A DNA stretch of 64,000 bases from Nymphaea colorata (taxonomy: Eukaryota; Streptophyta; Magnoliopsida; Nymphaeales; Nymphaeaceae): assembly GCF_008831285.2 (NCBI RefSeq), contig NC_045140.1, positions 2,459,528-2,523,527 on the forward strand. Direction: 5' to 3'. The translations under genes and the position numbers were made by a program. Under the pieces are notes generated by a model. The model ran no database searches and was not told where the DNA came from. It saw nothing but the letters and a program-made list of their open reading frames with translations. Below are positions 36,801 to 48,959 of this stretch, piece after piece. Within the stretch, counting starts at the first letter, position 1; each line of letters begins with the position of its first letter.

Positions 36801-37394
36801 AAGTAAAATCGGTTGTTAATTTAAAAATCAGATTCAAAATGGTATAAATTTTTCCTTCTTCGTATTAAAATATAAATTTGAACCCGTAATATATGAATAT
36901 CCGATAACTAAAATATCATAAAAAGATTACATATCCAATTTCAATCCAATATCTTGACATCCCTGCTTATTAGATCATGCCTAATTAATTATAGAAAAAA
37001 AAAACTTTAAAAAATGAAGAGATTAGAGAAAAATATCATAGTCCATCTATGGGATATAAATAGGCAACAATTTAGCCTGATTCATTTGGTCACAATTGGC
37101 TCAATTAAGAACTTGGGGTTATGTTTGATAGTCTTGGATCTTTGATCCAAACCCACCACAGATTTTAAAATCTTAGATCTGTGGTCATACCCTCCTCCTC
37201 TGACTCCGTGGTTTTCACAACGTAAAACAGATTTGAGATCTTTAAGAAATCCACTGTTTGTTTAAGCTGTGGATTTAACTTAATATAAACTTAAATTCAC
37301 CCACAAATCCCATACCAAACATGGCCTCATCACCTTGATGAAGATCAAGATTTCTAACACCCAAGTCCAAATCTTTGTCGAAATAATCTCTGTA

Positions 37395-37396
<2 letters not shown>

Positions 37397-37434
<38 letters not shown>
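37397..37434. repeat. (AT)n microsatellite
   Basis: An AT dinucleotide run of about 19 units. Confidence 0.95.
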
Positions 37435-37440
<6 letters not shown>

Positions 37441-38879
37441 GTATCTATCTGCCTTGGATTGAACATAATCACCAATCAAGTTGTTGGATTTGAATTTGAC
37501 ATTCGGCGTCGGTACCGATATCGACTTCCTACTCACAAAGTAAAGATCTGGATCTATACATCTTGACAAGACATTTGCTCTAAATTAGTGAGTTTGGACC
37601 ACAGAACACGAATCCAGATCAGTCCAAATCAGGTGATGTAATTGAGCGGTTGGATCAGATGGTCTAACTTGATGCTGTTCTGCAACAAGGCACCTCTCAA
37701 GTTGGTCACCTCAAGCGGAGAGCTACCCTACTTGGTAGGCGGATCATGCATGGGCCATGGCCCTCTTTTCTACACCTTCACTATTCTCCTCCTTCCTTTC
37801 ATCAATCATCACCTTGTTAACATCAACAGACTGCACATGCACTGTGATTTTAATGGCGAAAACTACTGTAATGATAATTGTTCATAGCTCGAGCACACCG
37901 ACGGGCCGTGCAAATGTAGGACCGTTGGCACATACTATACTCTGGACTGGAGTTCAGGCCCATATCATGTCGGCCACAAACAAGGTGACAAAAGTTTCAT
38001 CCAAGATCCGATCCAACTCGAACTCTGGATCGCTTAACTTGAATTTGGTACACGCTTGATCCAATTCGAGTTCGAGAAAAAGGTGATGAACATTTTCATC
38101 ATCTAATATCAGTTCGCACTGTTTTTTCTTTGTTTTTCTCTCAACCATCCATCTGCTTTAGATAGACGGCCTTAGTTAAACCACTTAATGAAACTTGATT
38201 ATTATTAATCGAATCGAGAGCATTTGAGATCAATGAAGTCAAGATCAAACCTTTCTCCCGCTCATTTTGAAGGAGACGTTTTTAACGATACAAGAAGAAG
38301 AAGTGACATGAGGACCTTAGGTCTCGCCTAACAATATCTTTAGGTTAATGAATCATAGATTCTTGTGTACATTTTATAGTACATTAGGAAACTATGTCAC
38401 ATCGCATTTATGGATCTAAAAATTCAAGGTAATGAAACACCCTTTTAAGAGTGTTTCGTATTTCGTATAGAAGATTCATTCACAATCCCTTTCATGTGAG
38501 ACCTACAACGTAAACCAACAGTAGATTTCACTATTGTGTAACAATTGAAGATTTGAGATCCAATTGTCTACCCAACACATTTATTGAAGTACATTAAATA
38601 AATGCTTGGTATTGGCAACAAAAACAATTTGTTATTGTTTCAAAAATTAGGACAATTTCATTGTTCTGTTGATCTATCCCAGCTTTCAAAATAGATTTAT
38701 AAAGCGGTAATAAACTGTTTAGGTTTCCGAACGGCCTTTAAATGTCAGATGAGAACGTAAAACATGCTTTTCTTGTCGTTGGAATAATTGATCGGGTCGG
38801 GTTGGTCACCTAAGGATCCGAAGCAGAAGAAAGACAGTTGGACTAGGACCCAACCCGCCATGCTGAGCGGACCCGGTTT

Positions 38880-39225
38880 TCATTCTCCCCGAAATGGCGT
38901 CATGCTCCGCGCGAGTCGCTGCTTCCGCAGCCAGACCGCTGGAGTCAAACGCCAAAGCTGTCCAGTTCACGGCGCACTACTTGGTGCTTTCCCGGGAAGC
39001 AGAGAGGCCACCGGAGGCAGAAGAGGCTCACCGTGGAAAGCGAGGTCACCGCCGCTCGTTACGCGACGGCGAAAGTGGCCGGCCCTAATGAAGACGCACG
39101 GAGCCGGAGAGGTCAGCTCCGGCGGTGGTCGGCCGAGAGCGGAGGCTCCGGCGGTGGTTGGAGGAGACCGGAGGCCCCGGCGGCGGAGGTCGCCGGAGTG
39201 GCGCGGAAAGGAATACAAACTAAGT
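38880..39225. other. GC-rich island upstream of the ankyrin gene
   Basis: This stretch is strikingly GC-rich against its surroundings, with repeated CGGAGGC and CCGGCGG words and many CpGs. It lies 280-620 bp upstream of the ankyrin start codon. Open frames of 148 codons (38788-39234, plus) and 83 codons (minus) cross it but are of biased composition without recognisable domains. It could be part of the promoter, a 5' leader, or a GC-rich transposon fragment. Confidence 0.55.
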
Positions 39226-39356
39226 GAAAAATGAAAAAGGGCAAAAAATAAAAGGAAAAGGAGGCGAGCCGTACCGATGTGGGACCCACCGTTAAAAATT
39301 AAAATAGGAAAAGGAGTAAACCTAGAGTTAAATTTTTAACCGCAGTTAGTTCCCGC

Positions 39357-39363
39357 TTATAAG
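39357..39363 (+). promoter_or_regulatory. Possible TATA box of the ankyrin gene
   Basis: TTATAAG lies about 145 bp upstream of the start codon, and a (CT)n run at 39418-39439 lies between it and the ATG, an arrangement typical of plant core promoters and 5' leaders. No transcript evidence is available. Confidence 0.4.
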
Positions 39364-39417
39364 TGCCTGCCCTTTTTGACTCTCACACCCCCACCCTGGC
39401 GCTCTCTTATTTCAAAG

Positions 39418-39439
39418 TCTCTCTCTCTCTCTCTCTCTC
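39418..39439. repeat. (CT)n in the ankyrin gene 5' leader
   Basis: About 11 CT units. A second CT run starts just inside intron 1 (39836-39855), immediately after the exon 1 donor site. Confidence 0.9.
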
Positions 39440-39505
39440 GGGACTTGGAAGGGTGTTTGGCTGAGGCTATGAAGGCCTGAGAGTTTACGGTATAGAAGAT
39501 CGGCA

Positions 39506-42500
39506 ATGACGGTGTTCGCGCACTCTTCCGGCGGGTTTCTCGCCGGGAAGCAGGTGTTTCCGGTAGATTACGAGGCAGAGGTGTCGCAGAGGTTGGTGGA
39601 TGCTTGCGTCTCCGGCGACGTCAAGGGGGCTCTCGAGTGCGTCGCCGATCCCTTCGTCGATGTCAACTTCGTCGGCGCGGTCTGCCTGCGGGCGCGCCGG
39701 GCGGAGGTCGTGCTGCGGGAGGAAGCGCCCGACGAGGTCGTCGCGGAGAGCGAGGAGTTGAGGACGGATGCCACGCCGCTCTTCCTCGCCGCCCACACGG
39801 GGAACGTCACGCTCGTGCGGAAGCTCCTGGTGAGCTCTCTCTCTCTCTCTCTCTGATTATCTGACGATGCTTTCATTCATCCTCTGCTTCTCGTCATTAG
39901 TTGCTCTGTTGATTTTGCGTTCTTCTTCTTGCTTTGCTGTTGATGCATCATCATTCTCGATTGTCAGCGTGATCTCCTCCTTCCCGGCATTTGCTTGCTC
40001 GATACTCTGACTTGCAATGGTTATTTTTCCCTAAATTTTTGTTGTGGCTTTTTTCTTTTCATTTCCAGCTGGAATAGACTCACATGGCTGCTCCTAACTT
40101 GTGTAGCCATGACCTTTCTAATTTCCTTTTCTGGCTTTGAAGGAGATGCACCGTTACGGCGCTTGTGGTCTCCTGGTCTCTTTTCTCGCAATACTTCTTG
40201 TTGCTTGCGTTTTCTGGTCTTTCGAGACTTAGTCCTAACCGTCAGTGGTTTTTCGTTTTTCCTCTTTCGGGTAAGAGTAGACCTTGCTATTGAGATTATA
40301 GCAAGAAAAGATGATGAAAGGAGTCCGTTCGAGTCAAAGATTTATGAATCTATAGTGCTTTATTTTTGAAAGGACATGAAAATGTGGAAGTAGCAAAACA
40401 AGGAAATAGCGGAAAGGAAGCACTTTAATGTGGCTCTCAATAACATCTACGGTATTTTTTTTATAGTCCCGGTTTCTGAAATTAATTTTCTCGAAACATG
40501 CAAATTTTCATTGATTAGGGCTGTTACGATTATGTTCTGTTGAAATTTGAAACGTCTGTTGTGTCCCTATCAACTTATGGAAAATGTTTAAATGGGGTCC
40601 TTTCTCGGAAAAAAGTTTTCAATTCTCCGTCCTTTTATCGGCAAATGAGATTTTCCTTCCTTTTCCTTTTGCGTCATGCCTCAGCCTTCCGGGGGAACTT
40701 GCAAAATGGATCTGATTTCATGAAAGTCGTTGATGAACTTGAACTTGCAGCTGTGCTTCCCTAAGAAGACAAAATTTTCTGCTTTTCATTGTTTTCTCGT
40801 TTTTTTGTTCACCCGTGGTCTGTCCGAACCGGCAAGACCAGCGTCCTTCTCCATAAGCGTCCTATTTTCCACGATTTTTTTTTCGTGAATCGCGAGAAAA
40901 TATGGTAATTGGAAATGTCGCTTTTTTAAGGGTAAAATCGTCATTTAAGAATGACAAGTTCCCTTCCACTATGTGGGTAAAGTAATAACAAGCTATAACG
41001 TCAAATGTGTTTGATCTCGTTGCCTGAGTACTTTATTCTCCTTATGCTATTGAAGATGACCAGCATACCCCCTGGGTGACAACACATTTGCAGTTATTGT
41101 TGTTATTGAATACATTGCAAAAGGCCGCTTGACCTTTAATGAAATGACCCGAGAAGCTTTAAGTTTCAAAATTCTTCCATTTATTATTCTATTTTGTGTG
41201 AAACGTAATAACGTACTTCCATTTCATGCTGTGTTTGTGAGTTTTTTTATTCTTTCAAAGGGGTTCCGGCGAAACGTTCTTGTAATATTTGATTCGTTAC
41301 TGTCGGCGTGAGGTGGGACGTGCACACCGTATAGGAAACAAATAGGGTCGCGTAACTCGCTTTCAGTTTTCTCCCTTCTGGGTTTAATTTTCTGCCTGCA
41401 GTCCTAGCCTCGGACAGGAAACTCCATGAGCGCCATGTTAAGGTGGCGCTCTTCATGCACTTGCCCTGAACTACTAGAAGCGCTTGAATGCAATAATTTG
41501 ATCACGGGTCTCGTGCGAGCAATGCGCCTACAACTGCTTCTTTACAAGAGAAAGCGACGGAAATACCTGAGGGTGCGCTGAGAAACCCATTATGTCATTA
41601 TCTAATTTGGGGTTCTGAGACTGACTAGGTGTCTCGTCCTGGTCAACAACTGGGGAGGACGGTCGCCGAATTTGGCTTTCCGTCGCATGTGGGGTGGGCT
41701 GTGGCACATGAAACTTTAGCTTGCCCCTATAGCAGGGGCTAAAGGGTAGTATGGTCATCAAAAGTTATGGTCGCCTTGGAGAAATGGCGACTTTCCTCCC
41801 TCCTGCTCTACCCCGGCAACTTGCCGGTTCTGCTGCCATTTCGCTCATCGTGCCTCGCGATTCTCTACAGCGGCTGACATGGCACGTGAAGTGAAATTCC
41901 ATTTCTCATACTGAACTGTTTTCGTTAAGCATGATATAAAAAAGTAGGCGATCTGCCCATTTTGCACGGGGTTCTAGGCTTGGTTATGGTGCCTGCCTTT
42001 CTTTTCCTATCTAGACGTGTAAAAGAGAGAAGTAAACCTCCGAAACAGTAGCACGCGGTTGTGGGAAGTGGGTGAATCCACTGTCCGGCGAGGGTAAATA
42101 TGGCGATGGTTGCCTGCATGCCTATCTTTTTGTCGATATTTGCAGCCATTCATCGGCACGATTGGGATGCGGTTGTTTAGTCGCAGTAGGGGGATGGTCT
42201 TCAAGGATATTGCCTGGGATTTCCAACAATTAGGTATTTTAGGAAAATGACATGATCCCAGTTTCTTGGGTGTTGGGTGTGCTCATGCGGCTTTGAGGTG
42301 TCGGCATGGTCCTTCCCACTTGGTTGTTGGCTTGTTGCTATCGCCAAGATAAGGTAAGAGCTCCCAATCGACTCCAAGTCTCCAATGGAGCGTTCGTCTG
42401 GAAGTGGGCTTTTTCCAACCAATGCACTGAACCGCATTGGGTTGTTTGGTTTTGAATGATATTCTTCCCAATAAAACCTAAAGTCTCCATGTCTCATTTT

Positions 42501-45500
42501 TTGCCCTAGAGCTATCTTCCTTTGCTGTTTCTTCGCGCAAACATTAATGTGTCCCTGTCAACTGTTTCAATTCATTGATTGGCACTGTGACCCCTCGATG
42601 AAAAGTAATTAAGACCCTGCCACTGCTTGCTGGAGGTGCTTTTCTCCCCTCAAATATTAATGCCTGTCCCTTCAAAATTTATTCATTTTCACTGTCCAAC
42701 TTCTTTGTTAGGTCCTATGTCATTTGGTGGCCATGTTACTCCACTCGCGACACCCGTGATTCTCTTCTGATATTTTCAACCTTTGATCACACAAATGCCT
42801 CTCGCGGTCGTACAGCTTGGCTAATTAATCTGCAAACACGTGGAAAATTGTGGTAGTTTGGCTACTGCTTACTCTGAATGTACATTATCGCATAAGCCAT
42901 TATTTTGTAGCATTGGCAGTGCGCCTCGTTTTGTCTGCCCAGTCTCTTCCAGTGGGAGCCTGGGAGGTGGATAGGTATCCTAGGTTACAGCACTATTGTT
43001 ATTTTTTGAAACTGTAACTATGTTACTGTTTATTTCTGCTGTGTGGATTATCATGTGGTTCCTGTGTACATGTACGTGAGCCAGGATGACCCGTCTACAC
43101 TGATTTGTTGTTTTTAATCACTGGTGACGATGGCGATGACGTTTGAGGAAAAATATTCATCCGTATATCATAGATCAAAAGCATGTCTATCTCGCGTTTA
43201 CCATATTGATTACTTTGTATGGTTTTCTTTTCTGGCGTTTGGTGAACTGGCTGTTATTCGCGGCAGTTTGAGAGAGGTCCGTGGATAAAGAATCTTATTC
43301 ATTTCTCAAGGAAATCTTTTAATCCCAAAGTCTTCTTCTGAATGCACTTGAAGATTCTCGTTTTCAGTATGCACGTCTCCTCCCCCTTTCTTATTCTCTG
43401 AGGAACGCTAGCTGTAATGTGAACATTAAGGCAATGCATTGTTACATAGGGGTCTGCAGGAAATCATCTTCACTGGTAAGCAAATAAATATCTGCCTAGA
43501 GAATGTTCTTGGGAGGAGGCGGTTGGATTGTCTTAACCGTGGTGGACGAATTCTATCATGCACGTAGTGGTTGCCAGTCATGTCAATCAATGTCCATTTG
43601 TATAGTTACACAATTCCCCGTTTAAATGAATGTTTGCTCGAACTAGTTAACATATAAGCCAAGGATACTTCGATTTAGCCAGCCATAGGATTGGGGCAGT
43701 AGAAATGCAAAAGCCTGTTTAATCTGAGAAGAAGCTTGTCGTCAGCAATCAAAGCTCTGGGGCTAGATATCAATATTGTTACTATTTTTTTTATCTCGCC
43801 AATAAGACTTCTGACTGCCTAGATGAGAATGACAAATGTAAATTCATGAGGCGTAAAAAAGCTGCCTGTGAAGAGGGATGGAGGACTGTGTTTCTGAACG
43901 TGCATTTTTGCGGATTTCAAAATATGCTATTTTGTCTGTTTATCCATTTAACGCTTTGAATTTATTTGCTGCTGTTCTGGTGCATTGTCAATTATCTATC
44001 ATAAAGGCAGCTGTGGGTTGAAGGTGGGGACACAAATCCATGCATAGGGACCTACGGAAGAGTGTCGGTTGCTATGGACAGTAGATGGTCTGGATAGAAG
44101 CGTCTCTTTGGCTCTACATTTCCTTTATTCCATGGTTAAGAGCCTCTAGGGTAAAGCACAAGAATGTCTGCTGGCTTTGCATGAGTTCTTTCATTTATGA
44201 TGCGATGGTGCTAGTGGGGTCATTTTTTGTTTGTCTATCTGAAATTTCTGGCGATCATCCTCCTCCATACAGATATTTTTTTTTCAATAATGCACATGGG
44301 ATACCTTTTATCCTCCATAGCTACTACATCCAATTATGTAGTTTTGTTTTTTTTCAGACAACTTGATCTTGGGAATGCATGATTGGGTCCTCCGAATCAT
44401 TTGAAAATTCTGGAGAATCGTGGAAGTATTTGGGCCTTCACCCTGTTATTTCCCCGGCAATCTTAATATGGACAGTGACTATAAGAATCCGGGTAGCAAA
44501 TAGGGGAAATCAAAGCCAGACGCACCCACACACTCTCTCTCTCTCTCTCTTTCTATTCTTAAATAACATAATAATACTACACTATATTAATTCTAATTTC
44601 GACTAGATATGAAGGGAGTAGACGGTTGTGAGAGAGAACTTTATGATTCTATCCACGTGTGGCTTGCTCATTTTTTCTTTTGCAATTTTGGCATATACGA
44701 CAGATCGTCGGTGCTGATGTGAATCAGAAGGTGTTCAGGGGGTTCGCGTCGACAGCTGCTGCCAGAGAGGGCCACACTGAGATACTGGAGATATTGTTGA
44801 AGACAGGGGCTTCCCAGCCAGCATGTGAAGAGGCCCTGCTGGAGGCCTGCAGCCATGGCCGTGCGAAGCTTGCTGAGCTGTTGATGGCATCTGATATGAT
44901 CAGGCCCAACGTTGCAGTCCATTCACTAGTTACCGCCAGCTGCAGGGGGTTCACCGATGTTGTTGCGACCCTCATTAAGGTAAACTTTCTACCCTCGTAA
45001 AGGTAAAATTTCTATCAAGAATTCATTTTGCTGTTGTTGGTAAAGTATGTGGGGCCATCAATGCAATAGGCTGCATCAAGGCTAGCGTGGTCGAGTATAG
45101 AGTTAGGCCATACTGCCGTTTGGCCGACGAGATTTAGGCTTGGTCTAAGTAACCATCATTTCATTGAGAAATCTTTAGAAAGGACCCTTCACATCAAAGG
45201 CTGTTATTTAAGTCCAAACTTCTATTAGATGCTGTTCTGTGGTTCTAACCAATGACCTTATTCCAGTTTTTGGGGTTCTTTATTTTTTCACTTCATGCCT
45301 GTAAGAGAGACCAAAGGTCTCTGTGATAGTTTAACTTGATGCGGTTCCTGGAGTTGTTTCAGGCTTTAATCAAGTGCATGCATGTTCCCTGATAGGCTGC
45401 AACTTTCAAGTTGATTCAGTTTACTCTGAACTAAACTGACACTCGTAACCGGATTGTAAGTCGTTCTGTTCCGGACTTGTTTTTGCACTTTTCCTGGCTC

Positions 45501-48500
45501 TGTGAATAAGGGTGCCTCTTATGCTTCCTTCCAAGTAGTTCTTTTTGTACTGTCCTCGTACCCTTCCAATCCCACCTAATAATGTTTTGTAGTAAAACCT
45601 CATACGTAGCTTAGGAAATGCTTCTCATGTGTGATGTCCCTTTTAAAGTTCTTCATGGTATTTCTGGATTCCCATGGCTATTATCGGGACTTGATTCCCG
45701 CTTGGTAGGGGACGTCTTGTTTGGTATCTTATGTCCAGTTTGTTGCCAGCGTAGGGAAAGAGAATAAATAGGCGAGGGTTTCTTTTCAAGCTCTTCTTTT
45801 CATAAACGTACTTGCGTTTCTTTTCCTTTCCTTCACACCCACAAGAGCCAATACTCTTCAACAATCTCCTTTTGTTTTGTGGTGGAGTATTTATTTTGCG
45901 TACGAAGTGAATAGTTCCACAGCATTCCTCTGTTACATCATCCCTGCCATAGGTTAGGCCACCGACGAGGCCTGTCCGCCAGGTCACAGTTGCCTATGAT
46001 TTTATTAGCCATGAGATCACCGTCATGCGTTATTCGCAATGGCCGAGGCGGGTCATTTAATGTTTACAATTAAATATCAAAATGTAACACTACTCCTTTA
46101 GTCATTTGGAATATTTCTCTGGTACACCAACATCTAAACTTGCAAATGGAAGACCTGTAAAGTTCTCTTTCACCGTGCCACAATTTCGGTGTTGTAAGAG
46201 GCCGCTCCTTCGGCGAATTCAACTGAATTTGACCGTGAACTGGCAGGCTGAGGGGATTTATCTGTGAACTGGCAAAAGTGGAAAAACATAAGAGTTGTTT
46301 TTAAAACAAACCAAATACAGATTATATGAGAAATTAATTAAAAACAACAAAAAAGCCTTGAAATATCTTTTGAAATAGTGGTTTTCATGATTCGTGGATC
46401 GGCAGGACCATCATAGCTCCGGTAATAGTATCCGGGAGGTGTTATTTTTCGTAACTTAATTCCTATATTGCAGTGTGGGGTGGACGCAAACGCGGTGGAC
46501 AGAGTGCTTCTTCGTTCATCCAAGCCCGCTTTGCATACTAATGTTGATTGTACAGCCCTTGTTGCAGCCATCGTGAGTAAGCAGGTTGCTGTAGTGAGGC
46601 AGTTGCTGCAGGTAATTAAGAACCACAATTCACTTCCTCGTTTTTTCATGACCCAGTTTCTCAATTCTCTTTATCAAAGCTTCAACGGGATTGGATTGCT
46701 GTAAATGACGTCACAAGGCGGCAGGCGCAACGTTCAGGCGAACAATGTAGCCATGCCGGGCAGACCCAGGAAGAAAACTGGGTTGGCCCACACGTGGTCC
46801 ATGGAAACCTGATCTGATCTATGTAGGTTGTTGGGTCTAATCAGGAAGATGATGGAGCAAAGCTGGGTAGGACCAGAAAGGAAACTACTTGGGTGGTCCA
46901 CGCATGGTTTAACTACTTGCATACTTTGACTATAGGTTGGTCTTACCTCTAGAATTAACACCAGGATTTTAGCTGTATGCCTAACCAGAAGACTTGGGAT
47001 GGTGGATCGAGTCCTCACGAAAACCTGTATATATGCAGTTTCAACAAAGTCGGTGCTTGCTTTGTATTATTGCTGAAATCCTCATCCTTCGATTCCCCGG
47101 AAAAATCAACCATGTTTCTTTTGGTGGGGAGGAGCCCATCTATCTCAGACCCCACCATCTGAGCCGACCTCCTTGGCACATCGCTCGTCTTTGCCTGAAG
47201 TTATTTTCCATTCTGTCTAACATCCAAGTAGCATGATGTCCCTGTTATATCTCTTTTTATTGGAAAAGTAGACTGCCATCTGCATTAAAGGAGCGTGATG
47301 TTTTCGGTGAATGGTCGTCGTTGCATTTTTAATCTTCACAGTCAGTGATCTTCTTTTCATTTACTTCGCTTCTCAGACCGGCGTTAGGACCGATTGCAAG
47401 GTCAGACTTGGAGCATGGTCATGGGACTCTGTTACAGGGGAAGAGCTCCGGGTTGGTGCAGGCATGGCAGAGGCATATGGCCCAGCCTGGTGCGCCGTCG
47501 AGTACTTCGAGTCCTCCGGAACCATCCTACAACTGCTTATGCAACACCATCCACCGACCATCAGCAGCTTGTACCAAGGGAGGACCTTGCTTTTCTATGC
47601 CATCCTGTGCTCCAACCTGCGTGCAGTCGACATGCTTCTGGCATTGGGAGCAGACCTTGAGTTCGTAGCAAGGTCAAAATCAGGACACGAATTCAGGCCT
47701 ATCCATTTAGCAGCTAGGCTGGGGCACGCCGCCATCCTCAAGCGCCTCGCGTCTTCAAAATGCGACGTAAATTCCTGCACAGACTCTGGCGAAACGGCGC
47801 TTATGGTTTGTGCCAGAGCCAGGCAGGAGGAGTGTCTGCGGGTTCTCCTTTCATCTGGCGCTGACTTAGGAGTCGTGAATAAGGTGGGGCAATCTGCTGC
47901 TGCCATTGCAGAGTTGAACAGTTGGACGTCCTGTTTCAATAGATTGGTGCTTGATACAGTCCGGTCCGGAAAGAGGATCACATCAAGCAGGCATAAAGTG
48001 TTTTCGCCGCTCCTTCTAGCAGCTTGCTGCGGGGATGTTGATGCACTGAAAGTGCTGATCAAGCAGCCTGAGACCAACCTGAATGAACAGGACGGAGACG
48101 GCTTCTCTGCTGTCATGCTTGCAGCTGCTGAAGGTCATGTTGCTGCATTCCGCGTGCTTATATTTGCTGGTGCTGATGTGAAGCTCCTCAACAGTGCCGG
48201 TGATTCTGCAATGTCTTTGGCCGAGTTGCATAAGAACAGGGACATGTTTGAGAAGGTGATGCTGGAGTATGCACTAGAGAGAGGCAGCCGGACAGGAGGG
48301 TTCCACGCACTGCATTGTGCTGCTAGGCGTGGGGATTATGACGCTGCATTGCAGCTTCTAACCAGCCGCGATAGAGATGACGTGAACATGCTTGATTCGG
48401 AAGGCTACACGCCTCTCATGCTCGCAGCTCGCGAGCAACAATTGGAACTCTGTAAACTGCTCATCTCTCATGGTGCAGACTGCGAAGTTGTGAACCAAAG

Positions 48501-48942
48501 GGGCGAAACTGCGTTGATCCTCGCCAGGAAAAATGGTGGTCGTGGGAAGGACATAGAGAGCGTGATACTGGACAAGCTTGCCCGCGTTCTCGTTCTCAGG
48601 GGTGAGAGAGTGCAGAAGCATACAAAGGAAGGCAGGGGAGAGCCGCATCCCAAGGAGCTGCTGATGGTAGCGGGCGGAGGGGTGTTGAGCTGGGGCAAGT
48701 CGCAAAGAAGGAACGTAGTTTGCAGGGAGGCCGTGGCAGGTCCGAGCAATGCCTTCAGAAAAAACCGCCGGCAGAAAGGCGACGCGGACGACCCAGGAAT
48801 ATTCCGAATTGTGACCAAGAACAGGGAGGTGCATTTTGTTTGTGCAGATCTTGAAAATGCAAAGCTATGGGTCCGGGGGATCAAGCTCATCACAGAGGAA
48901 GCATCTGCCTGCGGTAGCAAAAGCCAATCGGAACTCATGTGA
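39506..48942 (+). CDS. Ankyrin-repeat protein with PH-like C-terminal module, 767 aa, complete
   Basis: Four exons: 39506-39829, 44704-44979, 46474-46611 and 47377-48942; all introns GT..AG and in phase 0. It starts MTVFAHSSGG with the family block VFPVDYEAEVSQRL and ends SKSQSELM. Ankyrin repeats run from about residue 85 to 640, with clear signatures such as TALVAAIVSKQVAVVRQLL, RPIHLAARLGHAAILKRL and GYTPLMLAAREQQLELCKLL. The last 100 residues (GVLSWGKSQRRNVVCREA, GIFRIVTKNREVHFVC, AKLWVRGIKL) have the strand pattern and late Trp of a PH-like fold; that is my inference. Orthologues occur widely in plants (recalled), mostly labelled only ankyrin-like, so the biochemical role is unknown; protein-protein or lipid-surface scaffolding is plausible. 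No signal peptide or membrane segment. Intron 1 is 4.9 kb, with no gene seen inside. Gene structure is well supported; function is not. Confidence 0.94.
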
Positions 48943-48959
48943 GGGGGTCCAGATGCTGC

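Larger units (their letters stand above)
33151..38780. other. Gene-free spacer with degenerate repeats
   Basis: No exon or conserved protein was seen. Noted inside: an AT-rich repeat at 33577-33810; GGATTC-type degenerate sequence at 36570-36960; a GAGACACTCACATAG-type repeat near 34725-34860; (AT)n at 37397-37434; a TATA-like sequence at 37055-37069. Minus-strand frames of 124 and 100 codons at 34268-34642 and 35102-35404 have no recognisable features and are probably chance. Confidence 0.55.

Noticed and set aside
38788-39234. 148-codon GC-rich plus-strand frame
   Set aside because: Composition-driven; no domain, an equally long antisense frame exists and no splice link to the ankyrin gene is evident.
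41528-42497. Minus-strand frames of 60-98 codons in ankyrin intron 1
   Set aside because: No recognisable family, no linked exons; compatible with chance in a 4.9-kb intron.
47595-48834. Minus-strand frames of 156-173 codons opposite the ankyrin gene
   Set aside because: They are shadows of the ankyrin exon 4, whose plus-strand frame is conserved and repeat-structured.
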